Assembly: GCF_002906155.1 (NCBI RefSeq)
Contig: NZ_MUJK01000008.1
Location: 1 to 64,000, forward strand
Length of the DNA: 64,000 nucleotides
Source: Pseudomonas laurylsulfativorans
Lineage (GTDB): Bacteria; Pseudomonadota; Gammaproteobacteria; Pseudomonadales; Pseudomonadaceae
Reading direction: 5' to 3'
Shown: in pieces, positions 52,598-62,201 of the stretch
Position numbering within the stretch: the stretch's first letter is position 1
Layout of the letters: every line of letters starts with the position of its first letter
Program-made: the position numbers and the translations under genes
The notes under the pieces: generated by a model
Told to the model about the DNA's origin: nothing
Database searches by the model: none
What the model saw: the letters and a program-made list of their open reading frames with translations, nothing else

Positions 52598-53078
52598 TAC
52601 ACAGACGATCGTAGCAAGCTTCTGCCAAGCCCGGCCCTCAGCCGGGCTTATGGCATTTGCGTAAAACGCTTGATGCTTCACCGTCAACGCCGCAGACGCG
52701 ACCGAGACAAATCTGCTTTACCGCGTCAGACCTGGCTTTTTTGCCAGCAGTGCACGTCTTTTCTGACGAGCCTTTCAAGGCTACTGACGAGCACACCCAC
52801 TGATTCCTCTCACGACGATCAGCCCAAGGCACCTGCTTGCGTGCCAAATGATGAGCTATCCGAGGCCTGCTACTGGCCGCAGCCGGATTCAGCGCAACAC
52901 ATTCGAACCGTCGAATACTGATTGGCATTAACGTCAGTGGATTTTCGGCAGATACACTTCCCGACAGCGATTACGCAGACGACACTGGTCGAGCCGCACA
53001 CTTTGCGCGCCTCAAGCAATGACCGCGTTCGGTCGCCGTACGTTTCGGGTCCCATTCAGCGCAGATGACGAGAACGCC
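52598..53078 (+). other. rpsU-dnaG intercistronic region (481 bp)
   Basis: A 9-bp hairpin (AAGCCCGGC/GCCGGGCTT, 52627-52649, 5-nt loop) without a T-tract lies 30 bp after rpsU, at the site of the partial terminator known in E. coli. The rest shows no convincing gene; an 83-codon plus-strand frame (52670-52921) has no recognisable motif or ribosome site. In P. aeruginosa I recall a YqeY-family gene here; no trace of it is visible. Confidence 0.55.
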
Positions 53079-55046
53079 ATGGCCGGGCTAATTCCCCAGA
53101 GCTTCATTGACGACCTTCTGAACCGCACCGACATCGTCGACGTGGTCAGCTCGCGCCTGCAACTGAAAAAAGCCGGCAAGAACCACACTGCCTGTTGCCC
53201 GTTCCATAAAGAAAAGACTCCGTCGTTCAGCGTCAGCCCCGACAAGCAGTTTTATTACTGCTTCGGCTGCGGCGCTGGCGGCAACGCCCTCGGCTTCATC
53301 ATGGACCACGACAACCTGGATTTCGTCCAGGCTGTCGAAGAACTGGCCAAAGCCGCCGGCATGGAAATCCCCCGCGAAGAAAGCGGCCGCCCGCACAAGC
53401 CGCGGCAGCCGACCGATTCGCCGCTGTACCCGCTACTCAGCGCCGCCGCCGACTTTTATCGCCAGGCCTTGAAAAGCCATCCATCGCGCAAGGCCGCCGT
53501 GGACTACCTGAAAGGTCGCGGGCTGACCGGCGAAATCGCCCGGGACTTCGGCCTGGGCTTTGCACCGCCTGGCTGGGACAACCTGTTCAAGCACTTGAGC
53601 AGCGATACCCTGCAACAAAAAGCCATGATCGATGCCGGCCTGCTGATCGAAAACGCCGAAAGTGGCAAACGTTACGACCGTTTCCGCGACCGAGTGATGT
53701 TCCCGATCCGCGACAGCCGCGGGCGCGTCATTGCCTTTGGCGGCCGGGTATTGGGCGACGACAAGCCGAAGTACCTGAACTCCCCGGAAACCCCGGTATT
53801 CCACAAGGGCCAGGAACTCTACGGCCTGTACGAAGCGCGCAAGACCAACCGCAACCTCGACGAGATCATCGTCGTCGAAGGCTACATGGACGTCATCGCC
53901 CTGGCCCAGCAAGGCCTGCGCAATGCCGTCGCAACCCTCGGCACCGCCACCAGCGAGGAGCACCTCAAGCGACTGTTTCGTGTCGTACCGAGCGTGCTGT
54001 TCTGCTTCGACGGCGATCAGGCCGGTCGCAATGCTGCATGGCGGGCACTGGAGGCGACGCTTTCGAGCTTGCAGGACGGTCGTCGCGCACGCTTTCTGTT
54101 CCTGCCCGAAGGCGAGGATCCGGACACATTGGTCCGCTCCGAAGGCACCGACGCCTTCCGCGCACGGATCAACCAGCATGCACAGCCTCTGGCCGATTAC
54201 TTCTTCCAGCAATTGACGGAAGAAGCCGATCCTCGCTCACTCGAGGGCAAGGCCCACATGGCCACCCTCGCCGCGCCATTGATCGACAAAGTCCCGGGCG
54301 CCAACCTGCGCACCTTGATGCGTCAGCGCCTGAGCGAAATCACCGGCCTGAGCGGCGAAGCGGTGAGCCAGCTGGCACAAAGCGCCCCACCGGAAGCACC
54401 ACCGGCCTACGACCCGGGCATCGATTACGACGCAATGCCCGATTACAGCGACTATCATCAGCCGCAGGCACAGGAAATGTATGTGCCGCAGCAGGAATGG
54501 ACGCCGAAGAAACCCGGTGCAGGAGGCAAGAAATGGGACAAGAAACCCTGGGACAAAAATGGCAAGCGGGGCGGCGATCGTGATCAACCCCGCGCGCCAC
54601 GGGTGCCCGCCGCCGTAGAACCGCCGACCCTCGCCGCCTTGCGCACGCTGCTGCATCACCCGCAACTGGCCGAAAAAGTCGAGGATGCCGGGCACTTCGC
54701 CGCTGAGGATCACACCAACACCCAATTGTTGGTGGCGCTACTCGAAGCCGTGCAGAAGAATCCCAAGCTAAACTCAATTCAGCTGATTGCCCGCTGGCAC
54801 GGCACAGAGCAAGGTCGCCTGCTCAAGGCCCTGGCGGAAAAGGAATGGCTGATTGATGGAGATAACCTTGAACAACAGTTTTTCGACACCATTACTAGCT
54901 TGTCAGCCCGCCAACGCGAGCGAAACCTGGAACAACTTCTTAGAAAAGCACGTCAAAGCGAATTGACCAGCGAAGAGAAAAATCAACTGCGCGACCTCTT
55001 GAGTCGCAATGTTTCCGCATCAAACCCGACCTCAACTGGCGCGTGA
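53079..55046 (+). CDS. dnaG: DNA primase
   Basis: Makes RNA primers at the replication fork. The 655 residues contain an N-terminal zinc finger (C40, H43, C61, C64), the RNA-polymerase core with YFNSPET-like KYLNSPETPVFHKG, a TOPRIM acidic site (VVEGYMDVIAL), a low-complexity Lys/Gly/Gln/Pro linker (about 470-540) and a C-terminal helicase-binding domain. Start at 53079 opens MAGLIPQSFIDDLL; an in-frame ATG 20 codons upstream is not conserved. Confidence 0.96.
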   Translation: MAGLIPQSFIDDLLNRTDIVDVVSSRLQLKKAGKNHTACCPFHKEKTPSFSVSPDKQFYYCFGCGAGGNALGFIMDHDNLDFVQAVEELAKAAGMEIPREESGRPHKPRQPTDSPLYPLLSAAADFYRQALKSHPSRKAAVDYLKGRGLTGEIARDFGLGFAPPGWDNLFKHLSSDTLQQKAMIDAGLLIENAESGKRYDRFRDRVMFPIRDSRGRVIAFGGRVLGDDKPKYLNSPETPVFHKGQELYGLYEARKTNRNLDEIIVVEGYMDVIALAQQGLRNAVATLGTATSEEHLKRLFRVVPSVLFCFDGDQAGRNAAWRALEATLSSLQDGRRARFLFLPEGEDPDTLVRSEGTDAFRARINQHAQPLADYFFQQLTEEADPRSLEGKAHMATLAAPLIDKVPGANLRTLMRQRLSEITGLSGEAVSQLAQSAPPEAPPAYDPGIDYDAMPDYSDYHQPQAQEMYVPQQEWTPKKPGAGGKKWDKKPWDKNGKRGGDRDQPRAPRVPAAVEPPTLAALRTLLHHPQLAEKVEDAGHFAAEDHTNTQLLVALLEAVQKNPKLNSIQLIARWHGTEQGRLLKALAEKEWLIDGDNLEQQFFDTITSLSARQRERNLEQLLRKARQSELTSEEKNQLRDLLSRNVSASNPTSTGA

Positions 55047-55060
55047 GGTCATAGCTCAGG

Positions 55061-55066
55061 TATAAT
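55061..55066 (+). promoter_or_regulatory. Candidate -10 box of rpoD
   Basis: A perfect TATAAT lies 15 bp after the dnaG stop and 48 bp before the rpoD start. No good -35 hexamer is seen 16-18 bp upstream (GGCGCG region), so it may be weak or activated. It would give rpoD expression independent of rpsU-dnaG. Confidence 0.5.
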
Positions 55067-55113
55067 CCTCGGCTTGTTTTTTGCCCGCCAAGACCTTCAG
55101 TGGATAGGGTGTT

Positions 55114-56961
<1,848 letters not shown>

Positions 56962-56968
56962 TACCAGA

Positions 56969-56998
56969 ACCCCCGGCCCAGGCCGGGGGTTTTGTTTT
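56969..56998 (+). terminator. Rho-independent terminator of rpoD
   Basis: The stem ACCCCCGGCC / GGCCGGGGGT (56969-56978, 56981-56990) is followed by TTTTGTTTT, 8 bp after the rpoD stop. Confidence 0.92.
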
Positions 56999-57085
56999 AT
57001 GGCAGATTAATATCGCTGCACCTCCCCCTCCGCCCCGTAGCCCGTCTACACTCGAAACATTCCCCCGAGCCATAACGAGACCGTT

Positions 57086-60000
57086 ATGCCCAGACTGCCG
57101 ACCGTGCTTTTTTTGCTGTCGCTGATGACCTGGACCGCAACGGCTGGCGCGCTGACTCTCACAGACGATGAACGTAGCTGGCTGGCGGCTCACCCGGACT
57201 TGCGCCTGGGTGTGGATGCGTCGTGGCCGCCTTTCGAATTTCGTGACGATGAGGGCCGCTACCAGGGCCTTGCCGCGGATTACATCGAAGTTATCCGCAA
57301 AAGGCTGGCGACCCGGCTCACGCCCATCGAACCGGTGAGCTGGACCGTCGTCCTGGAGCAAGCCAAAAAGGGCAAAATTGACCTGCTGCCGGGCATCATG
57401 TCGACCCCGGAACGCCAGAAATACCTGTCGTTCACACGCCCCTACCTGGATTTTCCGATTGTCATCCTGGCCCATGTCGGGGGCCCGCAGCCACATAACC
57501 TGAAAGACCTGTACGGCCTGAAAATCGCCGTGGTGGAAAACTACGCCCCCCACGAACTGCTACGCACCCACCATCCCGACTTGAACCTGGTGGCGATGCC
57601 CAACGTCAGTTCGGCGCTGCAGGCGCTGGCCACCGACGAAGTAGACGCCGTGGTAGGCGATCTGGCTTCCAGCGTCTGGAGCCTGCGACAACTCAAGCTC
57701 GATGGGTTGTATGTCAGCGGTGAAACGCCCTATCGCTATCAACTGGCCATGGGTGTACCCCGCGACAACAAGATGCTGGTCGGCATTCTCGACAAAGTCC
57801 TGGCGGACATGAGCCCCGCTGAAATCAGCGCCATTCAGGAGCATTGGGTCGGCAACGTCCTCGATCATCGAACTTTCTGGAATGATCTGCTGGTATATGG
57901 CCTGCCCGGATTGCTACTGCTGACTATCGTGCTGGGGGTGGTCATTCGCATCAACCGCCGCTTGAGTTCGGAAATCGCCCGCCGGGTCGATCTTGAACAG
58001 GAACTGCGCAGCAGCGAGTACCACTACCGCGGTCTGGTGGAGAGCCTGTCGGCCATCGCCTGGGAAGCAAAAGTCACCGACTACACCTACAGCTATGTAT
58101 CGCCCCACGCCGAAGACCTTCTCGGTTATCCCCTGTCCCACTGGCTGATTCCGGGCTTCTGGCGCAACATCATTCACCCCGCCGACCTGATCCGCGCCCA
58201 GACATTCTGCGATCACGAAGTGCTGGCCGGGCGCGATCACAGCCTCGATTACCGGGTGATCACTGCCGACGGCCGCTGCCTGTGGGTACGCGATATCGTC
58301 AGCCTGATCGAACATGGGCATGAGCCGGTGATGCGCGGGCTGATGATCGACATCACCGAGGCCAAGCGCACTGAAGAAGCCCTGCGCCTGTCGGAACAAA
58401 AATTCGCGTCCGTGTTCCAGCAATGCCCTGACATTCTGGTGATCGCGCGCCTGAGCGACGGTTGCCTGCTGGAGGTCAACGAAGCGTTTGAAGAGCAGAT
58501 CGGCCTCAAGGCCGAGGACGTCATTGGCCTGACCGCCACCGACCTGAACATCTGGGGAATTCCCGGCGTTGGACCCGGCCTGCTGCAACGCTTGCAGGCC
58601 GGCAGCATCCGCAACCTGGAAATGCCCTTTCGTCGCAGCAACGGCCAGGTGTTTACCGGCCTGATCTCCGCCGAACCCTTTGACCTCGACATGACACCGG
58701 CGCTGGTGGTCGTGGTGCGGGACATCACCCAGCTCAAGGAAACCCAGCAGCAACTGCAAACATCCGAAGAAAAGTTCGCCAAGGCCTTCCACGCGTCCCC
58801 CGACGGATTGCTGCTGTCGCGGCAAAGTGACGGTTTGCTGCTGGAAGTTAACGAGGGCTTCAGCCGCATCACCGGATTCAACAGCGCCATGTCGGTGGAT
58901 CGTTCGGTGCTGGAACTGGGGATCTGGGTCAACCTCAATGAACGCAAGCAAATGCTCGACCTGCTGCAACGGGACGGTTTTGTCCGCGACTTCAGCTGCC
59001 ATATCCGCCGCAGCGACGGGCAGATCCGCCTCTGCGAAGTATCCAGCCGTCCGCTGCCCATTGGCGATGACGACTGCATGTTGACCATCGCCCGGGACAT
59101 CACCGAGCGCCACCTGATGCAGGAAAAACTGCAACAGGCCGCCACCGTGTTCGAAAGCACCGCCGAAGGCGTGTTGATCACCGACACCCAACAGCACATC
59201 AGCGCGGTCAACCGGGCCTTCACTGAGATCACCGGTTACAGCGAAAGCGAAGCGCTGGGGCACACACCGCGCCTGCTCGCCTCAGGCCTGCATGACAGCG
59301 CGTTCTACGCGGCCATGTGGCATCAATTGACTGCCGAAGGTCATTGGCAGGGCGAAATTTCCAATCGGCGCAAGAATGGCGAGCTTTACCCAAGCTGGCT
59401 GACCATCAGTGCCGTGCGCAACCGCGACATGTTCATCACCCACTTTGTCGCGGTGTTCGCCGACATATCCAGCCTCAAGCATGCCCAGGCCAAACTCGAT
59501 TACCAGGCGCACCACGACCCGCTGACCGGCCTGCCAAACCGCACGCTGTTCGAAAGCCGCCTGCTGACGGCGCTCACCAGCCAGCAGGAACATGGCGGCC
59601 AGGGCGCCGTGCTATTTCTCGACCTTGACCGCTTCAAGCACATCAACGACAGCCTCGGCCACCCGGTCGGCGACCTGCTGCTCAAGGGCATTGCCGTACG
59701 TCTGCGCGAGCAACTGCGTGACATCGACACCGTGGCGCGCCTGGGCGGTGACGAGTTCATTATCCTGCTGCCGGGCCTGCAACAACCCACTGATGCCGAC
59801 AACATCGCCACCAAACTGCTCAATTGTTTCGCCGCGCCATTCCAGGCCGGCGAACACGAGTTTTTCATCAGCGCCAGCATCGGCACCAGCCTCTATCCGA
59901 AGGATGGCTGCGACGTTGCCACACTGATCAAGAACGCCGACGCCGCGATGTACCGATCCAAGGCCAAGGGCCGTAACCGCGTCGAAAGCTACACCCGCGA

Positions 60001-60832
60001 CCTCACCGCCCAGGCCAGCGAACGCGTTGCACTGGAACACGAACTGCGCCGCGCCATCGAACGCAACGAGTTGCACCTGTGCTACCAACCGAAAATCAGC
60101 CTCGAAGACTACAGCCTGGTCGGCGCCGAAGCCCTCATCCGCTGGCGCCATCCAACCTTTGGCGACGTGCCGCGGGAACACTTCATCCCGCTGGCTGAAG
60201 AAAACGGCATGATCCTGCAAATCGGTGACTGGGTCCTGGAAACCGCCTGCCGGCAGATGGCCGAATGGCACCGGCTGTACGACAGTCCCGGCCCGCTGTC
60301 GGTCAACCTTGCAGGCGCCCAATTGCGCCAGCCCAACCTGCTCGGCCGTATCGAGCAGCTGCTCAAGGACAACGGCCTCAACCCAGGTTTCCTGCAACTG
60401 GAAATCACCGAAAACTTCATCATGAGCCAGGCCGAAGAAGCGCTGGCGGTGCTGCATCAACTCAAACATCTGGGTGTGCAACTGGCCATCGATGACTTCG
60501 GCACTGGTTACTCGTCATTGAGTTACCTCAAGCGCCTGCCGCTGGACATCCTCAAGATCGACCAGTCCTTCGTCCGCGGCCTACCGGACGATCCCCACGA
60601 TGCGGCGATCGTACGCGCCATCATCGCCCTCGGTCGCAGCATGCAATTCACCGTGATTGCCGAAGGTGTCGAGACCCAGGCACAGCAGCAATTCCTGGCC
60701 TATGAGGGCTGTGAGCAGATCCAGGGCTACATCGTCAGCCTGCCCCTGCCCCCCGAGGAATTTGCCGCGACGTTCCTTCGTACAACTGTAATGGCTTTTT
60801 CGGATAGCACAGCCGCGAAACCGTCGCTATAA
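57086..60832 (+). CDS. rmcA: Redox-responsive c-di-GMP regulator RmcA (GGDEF/EAL)
   Basis: Inner-membrane c-di-GMP enzyme of 1248 residues, counterpart of P. aeruginosa PA0575. A signal peptide, a periplasmic SBP_bac_3-like domain (about 25-265), a transmembrane helix (about 272-292), and four PAS domains (about 315-830) lead to a GGDEF domain and an EAL domain. The active-site GGDEF is at 887-891, an RxxD inhibitory site at 878-881 (RDID) precedes it, and EAL starts at 1015. In P. aeruginosa RmcA mainly lowers c-di-GMP in response to phenazine and redox state. The periplasmic domain resembles that of the agtS sensor in this window. Confidence 0.93.
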   Translation: MPRLPTVLFLLSLMTWTATAGALTLTDDERSWLAAHPDLRLGVDASWPPFEFRDDEGRYQGLAADYIEVIRKRLATRLTPIEPVSWTVVLEQAKKGKIDLLPGIMSTPERQKYLSFTRPYLDFPIVILAHVGGPQPHNLKDLYGLKIAVVENYAPHELLRTHHPDLNLVAMPNVSSALQALATDEVDAVVGDLASSVWSLRQLKLDGLYVSGETPYRYQLAMGVPRDNKMLVGILDKVLADMSPAEISAIQEHWVGNVLDHRTFWNDLLVYGLPGLLLLTIVLGVVIRINRRLSSEIARRVDLEQELRSSEYHYRGLVESLSAIAWEAKVTDYTYSYVSPHAEDLLGYPLSHWLIPGFWRNIIHPADLIRAQTFCDHEVLAGRDHSLDYRVITADGRCLWVRDIVSLIEHGHEPVMRGLMIDITEAKRTEEALRLSEQKFASVFQQCPDILVIARLSDGCLLEVNEAFEEQIGLKAEDVIGLTATDLNIWGIPGVGPGLLQRLQAGSIRNLEMPFRRSNGQVFTGLISAEPFDLDMTPALVVVVRDITQLKETQQQLQTSEEKFAKAFHASPDGLLLSRQSDGLLLEVNEGFSRITGFNSAMSVDRSVLELGIWVNLNERKQMLDLLQRDGFVRDFSCHIRRSDGQIRLCEVSSRPLPIGDDDCMLTIARDITERHLMQEKLQQAATVFESTAEGVLITDTQQHISAVNRAFTEITGYSESEALGHTPRLLASGLHDSAFYAAMWHQLTAEGHWQGEISNRRKNGELYPSWLTISAVRNRDMFITHFVAVFADISSLKHAQAKLDYQAHHDPLTGLPNRTLFESRLLTALTSQQEHGGQGAVLFLDLDRFKHINDSLGHPVGDLLLKGIAVRLREQLRDIDTVARLGGDEFIILLPGLQQPTDADNIATKLLNCFAAPFQAGEHEFFISASIGTSLYPKDGCDVATLIKNADAAMYRSKAKGRNRVESYTRDLTAQASERVALEHELRRAIERNELHLCYQPKISLEDYSLVGAEALIRWRHPTFGDVPREHFIPLAEENGMILQIGDWVLETACRQMAEWHRLYDSPGPLSVNLAGAQLRQPNLLGRIEQLLKDNGLNPGFLQLEITENFIMSQAEEALAVLHQLKHLGVQLAIDDFGTGYSSLSYLKRLPLDILKIDQSFVRGLPDDPHDAAIVRAIIALGRSMQFTVIAEGVETQAQQQFLAYEGCEQIQGYIVSLPLPPEEFAATFLRTTVMAFSDSTAAKPSL

Positions 60833-60847
60833 TCCGCGACCTACTGA

Positions 60848-60924
60848 GGGCCTATAGCTCAGTTGGTTAGAGCAGAGGACTCATAATCCTTTGGTCCACG
60901 GTTCAAGTCCGTGTGGGCCCACCA
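60848..60924 (+). tRNA. tRNA with CAT anticodon, probably tRNA-Ile2 (lysidine type)
   Basis: A complete 77-nt cloverleaf with encoded CCA. The 7-bp acceptor stem is GGGCCTA/TGGGCCC with one T-G pair, the D-loop is AGCTCAGTTGGTTAGAGC, the anticodon loop CTCATAA carries CAT, and the T-arm is GGTTCAAGTCC. C4-G69 and C5-G68 match the identity pairs recognised by TilS in E. coli, so it likely reads AUA after lysidine modification. The alternative is elongator tRNA-Met. Confidence 0.9.
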
Positions 60925-60930
60925 AACAAG

Positions 60931-60956
60931 AAAGCCGCGCAATGCGCGGCTTTTTC
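60931..60956 (+). terminator. Terminator after the tRNA
   Basis: The stem GCCGCGC/GCGCGGC (60934-60940, 60944-60950) has a 3-nt loop and a T5 tract, 9 bp past the CCA end. Confidence 0.9.
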
Positions 60957-60999
60957 GTGTCTGGATAGCCCGAAACAGTAGAGCCATTTTTTTAATCGT

Positions 61000-61293
61000 T
61001 CAGTTGGCAAAGTTTTCAATCTTTACCTGGCCCTCGGGGAAGGTGGCGATGATTTCCAACTCGCCACCCATGGCGCGGATGTAATTGCGCAAAGTACTGA
61101 TGTACATGTCCGTTCGCCGCTCCATCTTGGCGATCGCCGCCTGGTTGACATGCAGTGTCCTGGCCAGTGTGTCCTGACTCAACGCTTGTGCCTGGCGCAA
61201 CTCGTGCAGCGGCATTTGTGCTCGTAGCTTCTGATGCAGGGCCTCAACACGCGCTTGAGTGAGCTTGTAGGAGCGAGCTCGCGAAGGAACCAC
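61000..61293 (-). CDS. XRE-family antitoxin-like protein with REPIN-derived 5' end
   Basis: DNA-binding protein of 97 residues. The helix-turn-helix LSQDTLARTLHVNQAAIAKMERRTDMYISTLRNYI and the C-terminal GGELEIIATFPEG are typical of HigA-like antitoxins that sit downstream of a RelE/HigB toxin. From an in-frame GTG at 61293 the first nine or ten codons (MVPSRARSYK) are REP palindrome, while LTQARVEALHQKL onwards looks authentic. No toxin gene lies upstream. An ATG at 61215 (MPLHELRQ) would give a shorter protein. It may be a solitary regulator or a decaying antitoxin. Confidence 0.65.
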   Translation of the reverse strand: MVPSRARSYKLTQARVEALHQKLRAQMPLHELRQAQALSQDTLARTLHVNQAAIAKMERRTDMYISTLRNYIRAMGGELEIIATFPEGQVKIENFAN

Positions 61294-61361
61294 AGGCGAG
61301 GGTGGATATCTGGTTTTTCGCGTTATCGTTCACGGCCTTCGCGAGCAAGCTCGCTCCTACA
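61265..61361. repeat. REPIN between the XRE gene and the M41-like gene
   Basis: The left arm TGTAGGAGCGAGCTCGCGAAGG lacks part of the usual core (CTTGCTCG shortened), the right arm is CCTTCGCGAGCAAGCTCGCTCCTACA, and the spacer carries GCGTTATCGTTCACGG. The right arm provides the TAG stop of the peptidase gene; the left arm provides the first codons of the XRE frame. Confidence 0.88.
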
Positions 61362-61998
61362 ATGAATGGGGTTCTCCGCGCCTCAACGGCCACATCCGCT
61401 CAAGTATCTCGCCCGTCAACACAACCTCATAGGTATCCGCCGGCCTGCCCCACTGCTCCACTAGCACCAAACGATCCACGAGTGCCGCGCCCAATGCGGT
61501 AATGGTTTCAGCCAACGCCTCGACCATTTCCTGAGTCCGCAACCACAGGCGATCATTGATCGTTCTCAGCTCGGCAGTGATGCTGTCGGAGGACTCGGGA
61601 TTCGTGGTGGCATAGGTGATGTTGCGCAGCAGGTGCCGCAACTCTCTGAGTTTTGCATCATCCCGTTCTGCCCCGTAAGCCCCATTGAGGATGGCGGTCG
61701 CTTTCGACATATCGACGCATCTTTCGCCGGAGGGTGCTGATGGCAATGTCTGCGCCATTGCACCTGCAAAAAGCACCATCATCCGGGCTTCCAGGTAGGC
61801 CTTCATGGCCTCCATCGACGAAATGGGCTGCACCAGGTTGATGGTCGCGCCGCCTTTATGCCTCAGGTCCTTGGAAACTGTCAGGGTCACGCCGCCCGTT
61901 TCAAATCCCAGGGCGCGGGCCACGACGTAGTGGCCCATTTCGTGTTGGGCGATCTGCAATGCACGGTCGCGTACTGCGGTAGGTAGCTTTGTTGTCAT
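61357..61998 (-). CDS. Free-standing M41 (FtsH-like) peptidase domain protein
   Basis: 213 residues resembling the metalloprotease domain of FtsH but without any AAA+ ATPase or membrane segment. The zinc motif HExxH is H19-E20-M-G-H23, and D96 in VDMSKATAIL aligns with the third zinc ligand of FtsH (an Asp in a NDxxxAT context). Length beyond the active site is helical. Whether it degrades proteins without an unfoldase is unknown. The stop codon lies in the adjoining REPIN, so its original C-terminus may be altered. Substrate and partner unknown. Confidence 0.7.
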   Translation of the reverse strand: MTTKLPTAVRDRALQIAQHEMGHYVVARALGFETGGVTLTVSKDLRHKGGATINLVQPISSMEAMKAYLEARMMVLFAGAMAQTLPSAPSGERCVDMSKATAILNGAYGAERDDAKLRELRHLLRNITYATTNPESSDSITAELRTINDRLWLRTQEMVEALAETITALGAALVDRLVLVEQWGRPADTYEVVLTGEILERMWPLRRGEPHSL

Positions 61999-62087
61999 GC
62001 CCTTCGCCTCGCACCCTCGACTGCCTCAATCCTAGCCGACGCCACGCAACGGCGTAACGCTGAGTAGTCAAGGCATCAGGCAGCCTC

Positions 62088-62188
62088 TGTAGGAGCGAGC
62101 TCGCTCGCGATGAACTCAAGTACGACGCGTTTATTCAGCAAGTACGCATGATCGTTAACGTCCATCGCGAGCAAGCTCGCTCCTACAA
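62088..62188. repeat. REPIN between the M41-like gene and gcd
   Basis: Left arm TGTAGGAGCGAGCTCGCTCGCGA, right arm TCGCGAGCAAGCTCGCTCCTACA, with the spacer ending GATCGTTAACGTCCA. It ends 13 bp after the gcd stop on the other side. Confidence 0.9.
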
Positions 62189-62201
62189 CGGTCGCAGTGC
62201 C

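Noticed and set aside
52670..52921. An 83-codon plus-strand frame between rpsU and dnaG
   Set aside because: No ribosome site, no recognised motif and odd composition; left as intergenic until conservation is checked.
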